This document shows positions 15,667 to 23,723 of a DNA stretch of 26,000 nucleotides, piece by piece. The DNA is from Clostridia bacterium. Its GTDB lineage: Bacteria > Bacillota_E > SLMV01 > PUMD01. The notes below the pieces were generated by a model that saw only the letters and a list, made by a program, of their open reading frames with translations, was not told the origin of the DNA and did not search any database. Position 1 is the stretch's first letter; each line of letters opens with the position of its first letter. The translations under genes were made by a program, and so were the position numbers. The stretch is taken from assembly GCA_003562655.1 (NCBI GenBank), contig PWUC01000017.1, positions 1-26,000 of the forward strand, read 5' to 3'.

Positions 15667-16660
15667 CGGCGGCACCCCGCGAAATGCCCAGCTTCTCCAG
15701 GATGGTCTCCTCCACGGCATCGGCAACCTCGGGGTTCTCAGCCAGCCACTTCTTGGCGTTTTCTCGTCCCTGTCCCATTCGCTCATCACCGTAGGAATAC
15801 CAGGAGCCCGCCCGGCTGATGAGATCATGCTCCACCCCGAGATCGAGCAGGTCGCCCTCCCGGGAGATGCCGGTACCGTACATGAGATCGAACTCGGCAT
15901 GGCGGAAGGGCGGAGCCACCTTGTTCTTGACCACCCTGGCCCTCACCTTGATGCCGATGCTCTCCGCTCCATCCTTCAGGGCCTCGATTCGCCGGACATC
16001 AATGCGAACCGAGGAGTAGAACTTCAGTGCCCGACCCCCGGGAGTGACCTCCGGGCTGCCGAACATGACACCTACCTTCTCGCGAAGCTGGTTGACAAAG
16101 ACGACGATGGTGTGAGACTTGGAGGTGGCACCGGCCAGTTTCCGCATGGCCTGGGACATGAGGCGAGCCTGCAGTCCCACGTGGCTGTCTCCCATTTCGC
16201 CCTCGATCTCCGCCCGGGGTACCAGCGCCGCAACGGAATCGATGACCACAACGTCTACGGCAGCACTTCGAACCAGTGCCTCCGCGATGTCCAGGGCCTG
16301 CTCCCCCGTGTCCGGCTGGGAGATGAGCAGATTGTCCACATCGACGCCTATCCTTCGCGCGTACGAGGCGTCCAGGGCGTGCTCGGCATCGATAAAGGCA
16401 GCGTACCCCCCCTTCTGCGCCTCGGCAACAATGTGAAGAGCCACGGTGGTCTTTCCCGAAGCTTCAGGGCCGTAAAGCTCAACCATCCTCCCCCGGGGGA
16501 TCCCTCCCACACCGAGGGCAATGTCCAGAGACAAACAGCCCGTCGATACTGCCGCCACCTTGCCCATCATGGTGGATTCGCCCATCCTCATGATGGCCCC
16601 CTTGCCGAACTGCCGTTCGATCTGTGCAATCGCCCCCTCAAGGGCGTCCTTCTTATTCAC
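15644..16660 (-). CDS. recA: Recombinase RecA
   Basis: A 338-residue DNA strand-exchange ATPase and SOS co-protease. It begins [24 protein letters not shown], the usual RecA N-terminus. Walker A is GPEASGKT (residues 64-71), Walker B is [11 protein letters not shown], loop L1 lies around [26 protein letters not shown], and the L2 region is [22 protein letters not shown]. No intein or other insertion is present. The start is GTG 16658-16660, with AGGGGG nine bases upstream; the ATG at 16711 would add a non-family extension. It lies 25 bases after the thpR stop, so it should be read from the LexA-box promoter at 17292-17320. Confidence 0.96.
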   Translation of the reverse strand: MNKKDALEGAIAQIERQFGKGAIMRMGESTMMGKVAAVSTGCLSLDIALGVGGIPRGRMVELYGPEASGKTTVALHIVAEAQKGGYAAFIDAEHALDASYARRIGVDVDNLLISQPDTGEQALDIAEALVRSAAVDVVVIDSVAALVPRAEIEGEMGDSHVGLQARLMSQAMRKLAGATSKSHTIVVFVNQLREKVGVMFGSPEVTPGGRALKFYSSVRIDVRRIEALKDGAESIGIKVRARVVKNKVAPPFRHAEFDLMYGTGISREGDLLDLGVEHDLISRAGSWYSYGDERMGQGRENAKKWLAENPEVADAVEETILEKLGISRGAADDEPSGG

Positions 16661-16685
16661 GAAAGCATTCCCCCTTTGGTATAAT

Positions 16686-17273
16686 TTAACAATTCCTCCG
16701 CCCGTATGCAAGGGGCAGGCTCTCCATGATCGTATAGACCGGCCCTCCGGGGCGCAGATCGCTCCTCATCACGTCCACCCGCTGCACCCACTGGGAACCC
16801 CACTCTCTACCGCGGGTCTCGGCCAGGGCCCCTTCCACCCCGGGAATCCTGCGGCGACGGTTTGCCCGGGCGACAGTGACATGGGGGTGGAACTTGCGCC
16901 GCTCAGGCTCCAGGCCCTGTTCCGCCTGCAGGGCTGCAGCCACGGCTCCCTGCAGCTGCATGACCGCGATCCGTCCCTCATCCACCCCGGCCCACAATAC
17001 CCTCGGCCTGCTCGCGTTGGGAAAGGCGCCGGAGGAGGAAACGGTCATCCGAAACCGATCGAGATCCGCCACCGCCCGCCCTACGCTGTCCGATATGGCA
17101 GGAATCCTTTCTGCCTCCACATCGCCCAGAAAACTCAGCGTCACATGCATGTGGTCCAGTGCAACCGGCCGAAAGGCCTCTCCGCATTCGGTGCCCAGCT
17201 GGACCTGCCACTGCCTCAGCGCCTCGCGAATCGCGTCATCGAGAGAAATGCATATGAAGGTGCGGACACCCAG
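16686..17273 (-). CDS. thpR: RNA 2',3'-cyclic phosphodiesterase (2'-5' RNA ligase family, ThpR)
   Basis: A protein of up to 195 residues in the 2H phosphoesterase family. The two HxT motifs are HVTLSFLG and [13 protein letters not shown]. Upstream of the first ATG in frame (17148-17150) the sequence still reads [19 protein letters not shown], the family's first strand and helix, so the gene starts further up. The first possible in-frame start is CTG 17271-17273. ATG 17281-17283, placed well after GGAGG, is out of frame by one base. Either a rare CTG start is used or there is a one-base indel between 17259 and 17283. The gene sits between cinA and recA, as in many Bacillota, and probably leads the SOS-controlled transcript. 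Its role is in RNA end processing. Confidence 0.8.
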   Translation of the reverse strand: MGVRTFICISLDDAIREALRQWQVQLGTECGEAFRPVALDHMHVTLSFLGDVEAERIPAISDSVGRAVADLDRFRMTVSSSGAFPNASRPRVLWAGVDEGRIAVMQLQGAVAAALQAEQGLEPERRKFHPHVTVARANRRRRIPGVEGALAETRGREWGSQWVQRVDVMRSDLRPGGPVYTIMESLPLAYGRRNC

Positions 17274-17291
17274 GGATCCTCATCCTCCTTC

Positions 17292-17320
17292 AGTATGATC
17301 GAACATATGTTCGCGGTCAA
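17292..17320 (-). promoter_or_regulatory. SigA-type promoter with embedded LexA (SOS) box for thpR-recA-recX
   Basis: On the minus strand TTGACC (17320-17315, five of six matches to the -35 box) and CATACT (17297-17292, four of six to the -10 box) are exactly 17 bases apart. Between them lies CGAACATATGTTCG at 17300-17313, a perfect palindrome matching the Gram-positive LexA consensus CGAACRNRYGTTCG. LexA bound here would block RNA polymerase. The -35 box overlaps the cinA stop codon. Transcription should begin near 17285, almost at the thpR start region. Confidence 0.85.
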
Positions 17321-18579
17321 GGCCCTCCGTCGTCTTGCAGGATCAGCTCGCGCAGTCGCACGAGGGCGGAGATGGCGCTGAGCCTCCTGATTCTGTGCCG
17401 TGAACCCGAAAACCTCCGACGCCCGGTGACGACTCCCCAGGGGCCACCGAAGGCAAAGACCACCGTGCCTACGGGTTTCTCCCGGCTTCCACCCGCCGGA
17501 CCGGCCACGCCAGTCACCGCGACAGAGACCCCAGCATCCATGGCCCTCATGACACCCTCGGCCATGCCCGCAGCCACCGGCTCACTGACCGCACCAAACT
17601 CCCGCAGCAGATCTGCCCCGACCCCCAGAGCGGACATCTTGACCTCGTTGGCATAGCAGATGATCCCGCCGCTGAAGTAGTCAGAGGCCCCGGGAGCCTC
17701 GGTGATCATCTCTGCCAGCATGCCCCCCGTACAGGATTCGGCCACCGCCAGGGTCAGGCCGCGGTGGCGAAGAAGGTCTCCGACCGCTCCCGGCAGTGTT
17801 TCGTCATCAAACCCGTAGATGTGTGAACCCAGGATTTCCTCCAGCCGGCAAATGACGGGCGCAAACTTCTCGTGAGCCTCGGATTGAGTGTGCGCGCGGG
17901 TGGTGAGACGGATCCTGACCATCCCCTCACCTGCGTAGGTGGCAATGGTCGGATCGGACTGCCCGCGCAGGAGGAAGTCAATCTCGGTGGCCAGGGCAGA
18001 TTCGCCTATGCCCGCCGTCCTTATGTCGCAGCTGAAGAGCCGGGTCGGAGGCAGCATCGCACACTCCTCCAGCAGTGGGATCAGGGAGCCGGAAAACATG
18101 GCCTCCATCTCCCCGGGAGGACCGGGCAGACAGGCGACGCTGCCCTGCGCGTCCCGGAGAAAAAAGCCCGGTGCAGTTCCCATCTCATTTCGGAGGGGGA
18201 CCGCGCCCTCGGGTATCAGGGCCTGTCTTCTGTTGTTGTCGCTCATGGTCAGGGATCGCTGGGCATAGAAGCACTGCATCCCGTGCAGAAGGTTCGGGTC
18301 GAGGCTGAGCTTCCTCCCCCAGACGTCAGCCACTGCCTCCCGGGTGATATCATCAGGGGTGGGTCCGATGCCACCGGTGACCAGGATCAGATCTGCGCGG
18401 GATCGTCCGACCGAGAGGCATTCTCTCAACCGGTCGCGGTTGTCACCCACCGTGACGTGGTGATAGATGTCTACGCCTCGTTCGGCGCATCTTTTCGAAA
18501 GGTACCGGGCATTGGTGTTGAGGATCTCTCCGAGAAGGATCTCGGTGCCCACGGTGATGACCTCTGCTCGAATGTGCAC
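17317..18579 (-). CDS. cinA: Competence/damage-inducible protein CinA (nicotinamide-nucleotide amidase)
   Basis: A 420-residue two-domain protein. The N-terminal MoCF-like domain (COG1058) begins AEVITVGTEILLGEILNTNA and includes LVTGGIGPTPDDITREAVA. The C-terminal PncC amidase domain has AVAESCTGGMLAEMIT near residue 280 and VAVTGVAGPAGGSREKPVGTV. The enzyme hydrolyses NMN to nicotinate mononucleotide, and the N-terminal domain is linked to ADP-ribose pyrophosphatase activity. The start is GTG 18577-18579, with GGAGG nine bases upstream; ATG at 18597 would add six non-family residues. It precedes thpR-recA, as is common in Bacillota, but the LexA-box promoter lies after it. Confidence 0.93.
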   Translation of the reverse strand: MHIRAEVITVGTEILLGEILNTNARYLSKRCAERGVDIYHHVTVGDNRDRLRECLSVGRSRADLILVTGGIGPTPDDITREAVADVWGRKLSLDPNLLHGMQCFYAQRSLTMSDNNRRQALIPEGAVPLRNEMGTAPGFFLRDAQGSVACLPGPPGEMEAMFSGSLIPLLEECAMLPPTRLFSCDIRTAGIGESALATEIDFLLRGQSDPTIATYAGEGMVRIRLTTRAHTQSEAHEKFAPVICRLEEILGSHIYGFDDETLPGAVGDLLRHRGLTLAVAESCTGGMLAEMITEAPGASDYFSGGIICYANEVKMSALGVGADLLREFGAVSEPVAAGMAEGVMRAMDAGVSVAVTGVAGPAGGSREKPVGTVVFAFGGPWGVVTGRRRFSGSRHRIRRLSAISALVRLRELILQDDGGP

Positions 18580-18888
18580 GGGCTCCACCCTCCCCATGAC
18601 GGCAGTGATTTCATATATAGCATATCAGAAGTCTGGAGGGTCGCTAAGACCCGGCGCACAGATCGAACAGCATCAACAGCAGGACGCCTCCCACCGGATA
18701 CAGCGGTCGGCACTCAGGATGACCATCACTCAGTAAGTCACCAACAAGAACGACACGAGATGATCCGAAGCCTACTGGACCCGGGAAATGGAATGCGCCC
18801 CGCCACCAGGGATAACCCCGCGCTCCTGTTCCCCCGTGGGCTCCCTCGATCAGCATCCAGGACTCAGCCTGGTGATCCTGAGCACAGT
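18580..18888. other. Intergenic region with candidate cinA promoter
   Basis: Between the methyltransferase stop and cinA. On the minus strand TTAGCG (18647-18642) and TATGCT (18624-18619), 17 bases apart in an AT-rich patch, could be the cinA promoter, though the -35 match is weak. A hairpin CCAGG-CTGAGT-CCTGG lies just after the methyltransferase stop, near 18857-18872, without a T tract. A frame of about 80 codons at 18644-18892 begins with TTG, lacks a ribosome binding site and resembles nothing I know. Confidence 0.35.
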
Positions 18889-19722
18889 TCAATCCCGCCG
18901 AACCACCGCGATGATATGGGTTCCTGCGTCAATCGCGCCGGGTTCTCTGCAGAACTCCACTTCCCACCGCATAAATGCGTCGAGTTTCTCGGGTTCGGTT
19001 TCCAACAGTTCTATCGACTCCTCGTTATGCATGGTGAGGAACCCGGTCGCAGAAGCATCAACAACAGTGCCGTGACGACTCAACAGCTCCTCCAGCTCGC
19101 ACCACCTGTACATATGACAATGATGCCCATTCCTCGCTATCTCACCGTACAGGTCACCCGATCGCACAACTTCCTCATTGGCATCCCAACCGTGCTCCTC
19201 GCAAAGTTCAAGAACACCCGGCAAGTACCTGCGAACTGACCCGAGCAGGGACATCACGCTGAGAAGCACATAGCCACCGGTCTTCGTGACCCGCACAAGC
19301 TCCTGCAGAGCCTGCTCTGCATGCTCGAACACATAGCTGAGAGGGCCCCCGTATGCACAGACAACATCGAACCGCTCTGTCCGGTAATGGGAGAGATCCA
19401 CAATATCCAACAGCCTGCGTTCGACTACACTCTGCTCCAGGCCGGCTTCGATCACCTTCTCCTCGTTCAGCTCAAGCTGCCGCACCGAGATGTCTCCAAC
19501 AGTGATCCGACCACCCAGTCTGCCCAGCTCAATCGTGAAACGACCTGCGCCCGCACCGGCCTCGAGGACATGATCTCCCGGCTTCACATACCTGGCCAGA
19601 TACTTCTGGTGGATGTGGAAATTCACCCTGTTCGCAATGCCAGATTCGAGTCGTGACCACTCCCTATCTCCATATTCGTCATACCATCGACGAACATGTT
19701 CAGCGTCGTACTTACCCGACAT
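18889..19722 (-). CDS. Class I SAM-dependent methyltransferase
   Basis: A 277-residue protein with motif I HVLEAGAGAGRFTIELGRLGG, followed by VGDISVRQLELNE (acidic end of strand 2) and FDVVCAYGGPLSYVFEHAEQALQELVRVTKTGGYVLLSV, the motif IV to VI region. The start is ATG 19720-19722; GAGG lies ten bases upstream. The extended frame upstream is not supported. It is similar in core to the methyltransferase at the left of the window but not a close copy. It stands alone, with 300-400 bases of untranslated sequence on both sides and its own promoter-like sequence, and interrupts the usual rimO-to-cinA order, so it may be an insertion. Substrate unknown. Confidence 0.85.
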   Translation of the reverse strand: MSGKYDAEHVRRWYDEYGDREWSRLESGIANRVNFHIHQKYLARYVKPGDHVLEAGAGAGRFTIELGRLGGRITVGDISVRQLELNEEKVIEAGLEQSVVERRLLDIVDLSHYRTERFDVVCAYGGPLSYVFEHAEQALQELVRVTKTGGYVLLSVMSLLGSVRRYLPGVLELCEEHGWDANEEVVRSGDLYGEIARNGHHCHMYRWCELEELLSRHGTVVDASATGFLTMHNEESIELLETEPEKLDAFMRWEVEFCREPGAIDAGTHIIAVVRRD

Positions 19723-19923
19723 GGCGCTCTGTCCTCTCCTGACGAAACTGGATGCTCCCGTCCGGCTTACCTGGACTACCCGTTGATCGAGCTTCGCTGG
19801 GGGCGATCCTGAAACCTCGGCGATCGGGTCCTGCCGACCTGGGGTCTGGAGGGGAGAACAGGGCCTGCAAGAACCCCCAGTACAGCAGCGCAAGGCGTCA
19901 CTCGCGCCGGGCAGGTTTTCCAC

Positions 19924-19952
19924 ATCTTAGCACCTACTCGTCATCTGCGCAA
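19924..19952 (-). promoter_or_regulatory. Candidate promoter of the lone methyltransferase
   Basis: On the minus strand TTGCGC (19952-19947) and TAAGAT (19929-19924) are 17 bases apart, three and four matches to the consensus. They lie about 200 bases upstream of the methyltransferase ATG and just past the terminator of the protease gene, where a new promoter is expected. The region 19723-19923 holds no gene I can support. Confidence 0.35.
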
Positions 19953-19978
19953 CTCGTTCTTCTCGGGAGGATGGCCTG

Positions 19979-20009
19979 AAAAGTCCGGGAGCCCGCAGGC
20001 TGCGGGCCC
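19979..20009 (-). terminator. Terminator candidate of the FtsH-like operon
   Basis: On the minus strand CCCGCAG and CTGCGGG form a tight stem, extended by GGG/CCC with a two-base bulge (19987-20009), then GGACTTTTC. It stands about 120 bases after the protease stop. The stem is strong, but the T tract is short and displaced. The bases between stop and hairpin hold nothing recognisable. Confidence 0.45.
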
Positions 20010-20129
20010 TCACCTTCTCACAGCTCTGCAAATCACCCCGGTGGGAGTCAGCCTCAATGCGGCTCAGCTGGTATGTGACTCGCTCGAACCCGACCAGGCC
20101 CATGCCGTCGCCATCCCCCTACCCCACCC

Positions 20130-21689
20130 TCAACAGCTGACGCATGAAGGATGCATTGGGGATGGTGTGCCTCGCTTCGAAGAAGATTCACCGGTGAGGA
20201 GTCTCCTGAACTCCTCCCCGCCGAGTCTCTCCTTCTCCAGGAGCCGGGGCACTGCAACGTCAAAGATCCAGCTGAAGGATGCTATGACGGACACCACCTG
20301 CGACAGTTCTCCGTTCAGTATCTCGCCCACGAGTTCATCGAGGCTTGCATCGGGCATGATGTCCTCCGAGACGATGCCGGCGCGGGACATTCCCGAGAAC
20401 ACCAGTTTTCGGGCCAGGGATGAGGCCTGGGAAAAATCGCCGCTCACCCCGGTACTGCTCTCCCCGAGCAGCACCTGCTCTGCCGCACAACCACCGAGGA
20501 CGAAACGGATCTCTCCAATGAGTTCCTCGGCCGTATAAAGGTACTTGTCCTCACCCATTGTCTTGCGCACATAACCCAGGGATCCGCCCCGGGGCGTGAT
20601 GTTGATCGAGGCAACGGTGCCGGGCAGGACGACCTCACCTATGACAGCGTGACCCAGTTCGTGTACGGCAACCCGTTCAAGCTGGCGCTTGGAGGGTCTC
20701 CGGTCGATCCTCTCCCCCATTATCACCTTCTCCACCGACTCCAGGAGGTGCCTCTGTTCGATCATGACGCAGTCCTCTCGGAAAGCCTTGATGGCGGCCT
20801 CGTTGGCCAGGCTCTCCAGGTGGGCACCCGAAAAACCGTAGGTCTCCCGGGATATTGCGTCAAGATCCACATCCTCGGCCAGGGGCTTTCTGTCCATATG
20901 CAGCGACAGTATCTCTCGCCGCCCGTCGGAGTCTGGAACATCCACATGCACGATGCGGTCAAACCGGCCCGGCCGCAAAAGTGCTTCATCGAGAAGATCC
21001 CTTCGGTTCGTGGCCCCGACGATCAGGAGCCGCGGCTTTTCGTCGCGGTCAATGCCGTCCATCTCCACGAGCAGTTGGTTCAGGGTCTGATCATACTCCA
21101 GGTGACTGCTGTGCCTTCCCCGCTTCCCCCCCACGATCTCCAGCTCATCAATGAAGACCATGGCGGCATCCACGCCCTGTTTTCGCGCTTTCTTGCGGGC
21201 CCGGTTGAAGACCTCTCTCACTCTCTGGGCCCCGACCCCTGCATACATCTCCACGAACTCACTGCCCGAGGTCGCCATGAAACAGAAGCCGGTGTAATTT
21301 GCCGCAGCCCTGGCCAGCATGGTCTTTCCGGTTCCCGGTGGACCGACGAGAAGCAGTCCCCGCAGCGGACGGATGCCCAGCTCACTCGCCCTGCTGACAC
21401 CGATGATCAGATCCAGACTCTCTCTGAGCTCCCGGATGGCCCGGCTCTGTCCCCCGATATCGTCGAAGCTGATTCCCCCACCGGCCGCGCCCGATGTCAG
21501 GCCGAGGCCCTTGCCTGGTCCGGCCCCTCCCAGCCGGGAATACATCAAGACCACGACAAGAAGGGCTCCGATGATGATCAGGGGGAACACATTGTATCCG
21601 CGCAGGATGAGAAACACCAGCGAACCACCCGCGACACCCAGACTGAACTCTCTCCAATTTTGCCCCATGTACTCAGCGATCTTACTCAC
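20130..21689 (-). CDS. FtsH-like AAA+ membrane metalloprotease lacking the extracytoplasmic domain
   Basis: A 519-residue protein with two N-terminal membrane helices (about 15-29 and 33-50) joined by only a few residues. The AAA+ domain has Walker A GPPGTGKT (116-123), pore-loop FVEMYAGVG, Walker B FIDE (179-182) and SRH GATNRRDLLDEALLRPGRFDR with arginine fingers. The M41 protease domain has HELGH (343-347) and the third zinc ligand in GDFSQAS (Asp about 418). Canonical FtsH is about 600-650 residues with a domain of roughly 70 residues outside the membrane; this one lacks it. The start is GTG 21687-21689, with GGAGG six bases upstream, overlapping the preceding gene by eight bases. Active-site residues are intact, so it should be a working protease, probably a second FtsH paralogue. 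Its partner may be the co-encoded membrane protein. Confidence 0.88.
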   Translation of the reverse strand: MSKIAEYMGQNWREFSLGVAGGSLVFLILRGYNVFPLIIIGALLVVVLMYSRLGGAGPGKGLGLTSGAAGGGISFDDIGGQSRAIRELRESLDLIIGVSRASELGIRPLRGLLLVGPPGTGKTMLARAAANYTGFCFMATSGSEFVEMYAGVGAQRVREVFNRARKKARKQGVDAAMVFIDELEIVGGKRGRHSSHLEYDQTLNQLLVEMDGIDRDEKPRLLIVGATNRRDLLDEALLRPGRFDRIVHVDVPDSDGRREILSLHMDRKPLAEDVDLDAISRETYGFSGAHLESLANEAAIKAFREDCVMIEQRHLLESVEKVIMGERIDRRPSKRQLERVAVHELGHAVIGEVVLPGTVASINITPRGGSLGYVRKTMGEDKYLYTAEELIGEIRFVLGGCAAEQVLLGESSTGVSGDFSQASSLARKLVFSGMSRAGIVSEDIMPDASLDELVGEILNGELSQVVSVIASFSWIFDVAVPRLLEKERLGGEEFRRLLTGESSSKRGTPSPMHPSCVSC

Positions 21690-22224
21690 CGGATTCCTCC
21701 CTGACCAAGTGGTAGTCTGTTCGGGGCAGCACGCGATACAGGTAGTTCTCACCCCGGGTCATTGCCACAAAAATGCGGTCCTCATCCACCTGAACACTAA
21801 GCTGCACATCCTCCGAAGCCGCGAGCTCTGCCCAAAGCCGGTCGCGCATGTCAGCAAATCGGCCGCTCGCCGCCCCCTGCTGCACGATGATCTCCAGATC
21901 GACCCACAGGCGGGTCAGCTCCGCATCGGGTGAGTCAACGATCTCCAACCTGTAGGCGGCCCCTCTCAGAATGTCCCCGATCGCCTCCCTGAGATCGCGG
22001 TGGGTCCGGCGCAGATCCTCCACCCTCTCCAGGGTGAGCTTCACAACCCACGCGTCCCTGCGCTCAACGGAAAAATCGGCAACCTGCGGATGCCCGGCCA
22101 GAACCTCCTCGATGGGTATCTGCGCACGGCTCCGCTCGTACAGCGCTGATCCCCCCAGGAGAACGGCCAGGCACAGTACCGCTGAAACCAACACCAGGGG
22201 AGCTTTTAGATCTGAAATGCCCAT
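21682..22224 (-). CDS. Single-pass membrane protein co-encoded with the FtsH-like protease
   Basis: A 180-residue protein with one hydrophobic helix at about residues 8-28 (APLVLVSAVLCLAVLLGGSALY) and a charged remainder of mixed alpha/beta character. Too few positive residues precede the helix to fix topology with confidence. The start is ATG 22222-22224, with AGGGGG eight bases upstream. Its TAA lies inside the first codons of the protease gene, so the two are translationally coupled. I recognise no family. Because the protease lacks the usual extracytoplasmic domain, this protein could supply an equivalent adaptor or sensor part, which is inference. Confidence 0.75.
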   Translation of the reverse strand: MGISDLKAPLVLVSAVLCLAVLLGGSALYERSRAQIPIEEVLAGHPQVADFSVERRDAWVVKLTLERVEDLRRTHRDLREAIGDILRGAAYRLEIVDSPDAELTRLWVDLEIIVQQGAASGRFADMRDRLWAELAASEDVQLSVQVDEDRIFVAMTRGENYLYRVLPRTDYHLVREESGE

Positions 22225-22391
22225 TTTAACGCCCCCTTTTCCGTTTCAAGCGCACCGTTGGACGCCCCATGCCGCGTAACTAAGTGGGATGAAACCCTTG
22301 CAGACTCATTAATAGGCTAACATAATTGAGATAAACGGAAAAGGCTGTGTGGTAGATTGCATATGCAGGAAGTTTGTGCTGCAGTTTCCAT

Positions 22392-23723
22392 CTATACGCA
22401 GAACCCGGTGATCCGTCCCCACAGGTCCACAGAATCAGCCCCGGTGATCTCGACGGGGACCATCTCTCCGATCCGGGCCGCCGAACCCTCACCCAGGAAC
22501 ACGTAGCCGTCCACCTCCGGTGCCTGCCCCTGATGACGGCCCAGCAGGTTCCCATGCTCACTTCCATCAACGATGACGGGAAGCACCCGGCCGACAAAGC
22601 GCTCCTTCAACTGGCGAGACCTTCGCCGGGCAACCTGCACGAGTTCATTGCGCCTCCTCTGCCTCTCCTTGTGGGAGATCTGACCGGGCAGCGCATGGGC
22701 CCGGGTCCCCTCCTCCCTGGAGTAGGCAAAGACACCCACGTGGTCCAGGTCACAACGGCTGACGAAATCGAGCAGCAGGCGGAAATCCTCCTCCGTCTCC
22801 TGGGGATAGCCCACGATGAAAGCAGACCGCAGGGAGATGTCGAGGACCCGGGTCCTGATGTGGCGCAGCATCTGGCGCACCTGTGCGGGATCCTCGCCCC
22901 TGCCCATCCGGCCGAGCACGTCGGGACTGATGTGCTGCAGGGGAATGTCGAGATAGCTGCAGACATTCTCCCGTTCTGCGATCACACCGAGCAGCTCATC
23001 ATTGATCCCGTCAGGGTGGGCATACATGAGGCGGAACCAGACCTCGGGGAATTGCGCGGAGAGCCCGCACAGAAGGGAAGCCAGGTCAAAATCGCGGTCC
23101 CCGCAATCAAGGCCGTACCGGGTGGTGTCCTGGGCGATCAGGACTACCTCTCGGGCTCCGTCGGAGACCAGGGCCTCTGTCTCGGCCCGGACGCGATCCG
23201 GATCCTTGGATCTGTATGGACCCCGTATGGCCGGTATGGTGCAGAAATGGCAGGACCGGCTGCATCCCTGGGCGATCCGGACGTAGCCATAGTGACGGGG
23301 AGTCTGACGCCGGCGCCGCACCCCGTCGGAAAGGGCAAGGTCATCGCCCGAAGGTGAGACCCGAACCATCTTGCGGCCGGTCAGGGCCGCCCTGACCACA
23401 CAGGCGATCGCTGCCAGGTCATTGACCCCGACCAGCCCGTCGATCTCGGGGATCTCCCTTTGCAGTTCGGCTCGATAGCGCTGGGCGAGACACCCGCTGA
23501 CCACGAGGCGGCCCGGGTGATGCTCCAGATGGGAGAAGATCTGATCCAGCGACTCCTCCTTGGCGGCGTCGATGAACCCGCACGTGTTGATCACCACCAC
23601 ATCAGCCCGGCCGGGCTGATCGATGATGTCGTAGCCGGCCTCGGCCAGCTCCGCTCCCATGACCTCGCTGTCGACCAGATTCTTGGGACAGCCGAGGTTG
23701 ATGAGGCACACCGTCTCCTTCAT
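22392..23723 (-). CDS. rimO: Ribosomal protein S12 methylthiotransferase RimO
   Basis: A 443-residue radical-SAM methylthiotransferase that modifies an aspartate of ribosomal protein S12. The N-terminal UPF0004 domain has cluster cysteines at about 12 (NLGCPKN), 48 (NTCGFI) and 78 (SGCLAQRY). The radical-SAM CxxxCxxC is CSRSCHFC at 154-161. The C-terminus carries a TRAM domain ending in WGRITGFCV. RimO rather than MiaB is indicated by the LGCPKNLVDSE opening and overall length. The start is ATG 23721-23723, overlapping the bshC TGA as ATGA, with GGAG eight bases upstream. The 167 bases after it contain no gene and no clear terminator. Confidence 0.94.
   Translation of the reverse strand: MKETVCLINLGCPKNLVDSEVMGAELAEAGYDIIDQPGRADVVVINTCGFIDAAKEESLDQIFSHLEHHPGRLVVSGCLAQRYRAELQREIPEIDGLVGVNDLAAIACVVRAALTGRKMVRVSPSGDDLALSDGVRRRRQTPRHYGYVRIAQGCSRSCHFCTIPAIRGPYRSKDPDRVRAETEALVSDGAREVVLIAQDTTRYGLDCGDRDFDLASLLCGLSAQFPEVWFRLMYAHPDGINDELLGVIAERENVCSYLDIPLQHISPDVLGRMGRGEDPAQVRQMLRHIRTRVLDISLRSAFIVGYPQETEEDFRLLLDFVSRCDLDHVGVFAYSREEGTRAHALPGQISHKERQRRRNELVQVARRRSRQLKERFVGRVLPVIVDGSEHGNLLGRHQGQAPEVDGYVFLGEGSAARIGEMVPVEITGADSVDLWGRITGFCV

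Noticed and set aside
15527..16684. 385-codon + strand frame opposite recA
   Set aside because: Pure antisense of recA and recX codons; recA motifs are unambiguous on the other strand.
18644..18892. 82-codon minus-strand frame between the methyltransferase and cinA
   Set aside because: TTG start, no ribosome binding site, and it covers the likely cinA promoter; not supportable as a gene.
17872..19239. 455-codon + strand frame across cinA and the methyltransferase
   Set aside because: It crosses two well-supported minus-strand genes and the gap between them, and its translation resembles nothing known.
19691..19701. CGAACATGTTC resembling a LexA box
   Set aside because: The half-sites are separated by two bases rather than four, and it lies inside the start of the methyltransferase coding region.
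20650..20670. HELGH in place of the more common HEAGH as a sign of an inactive protease
   Set aside because: The HExxH pattern and the distal aspartate are intact, and the middle positions vary in active M41 proteases.
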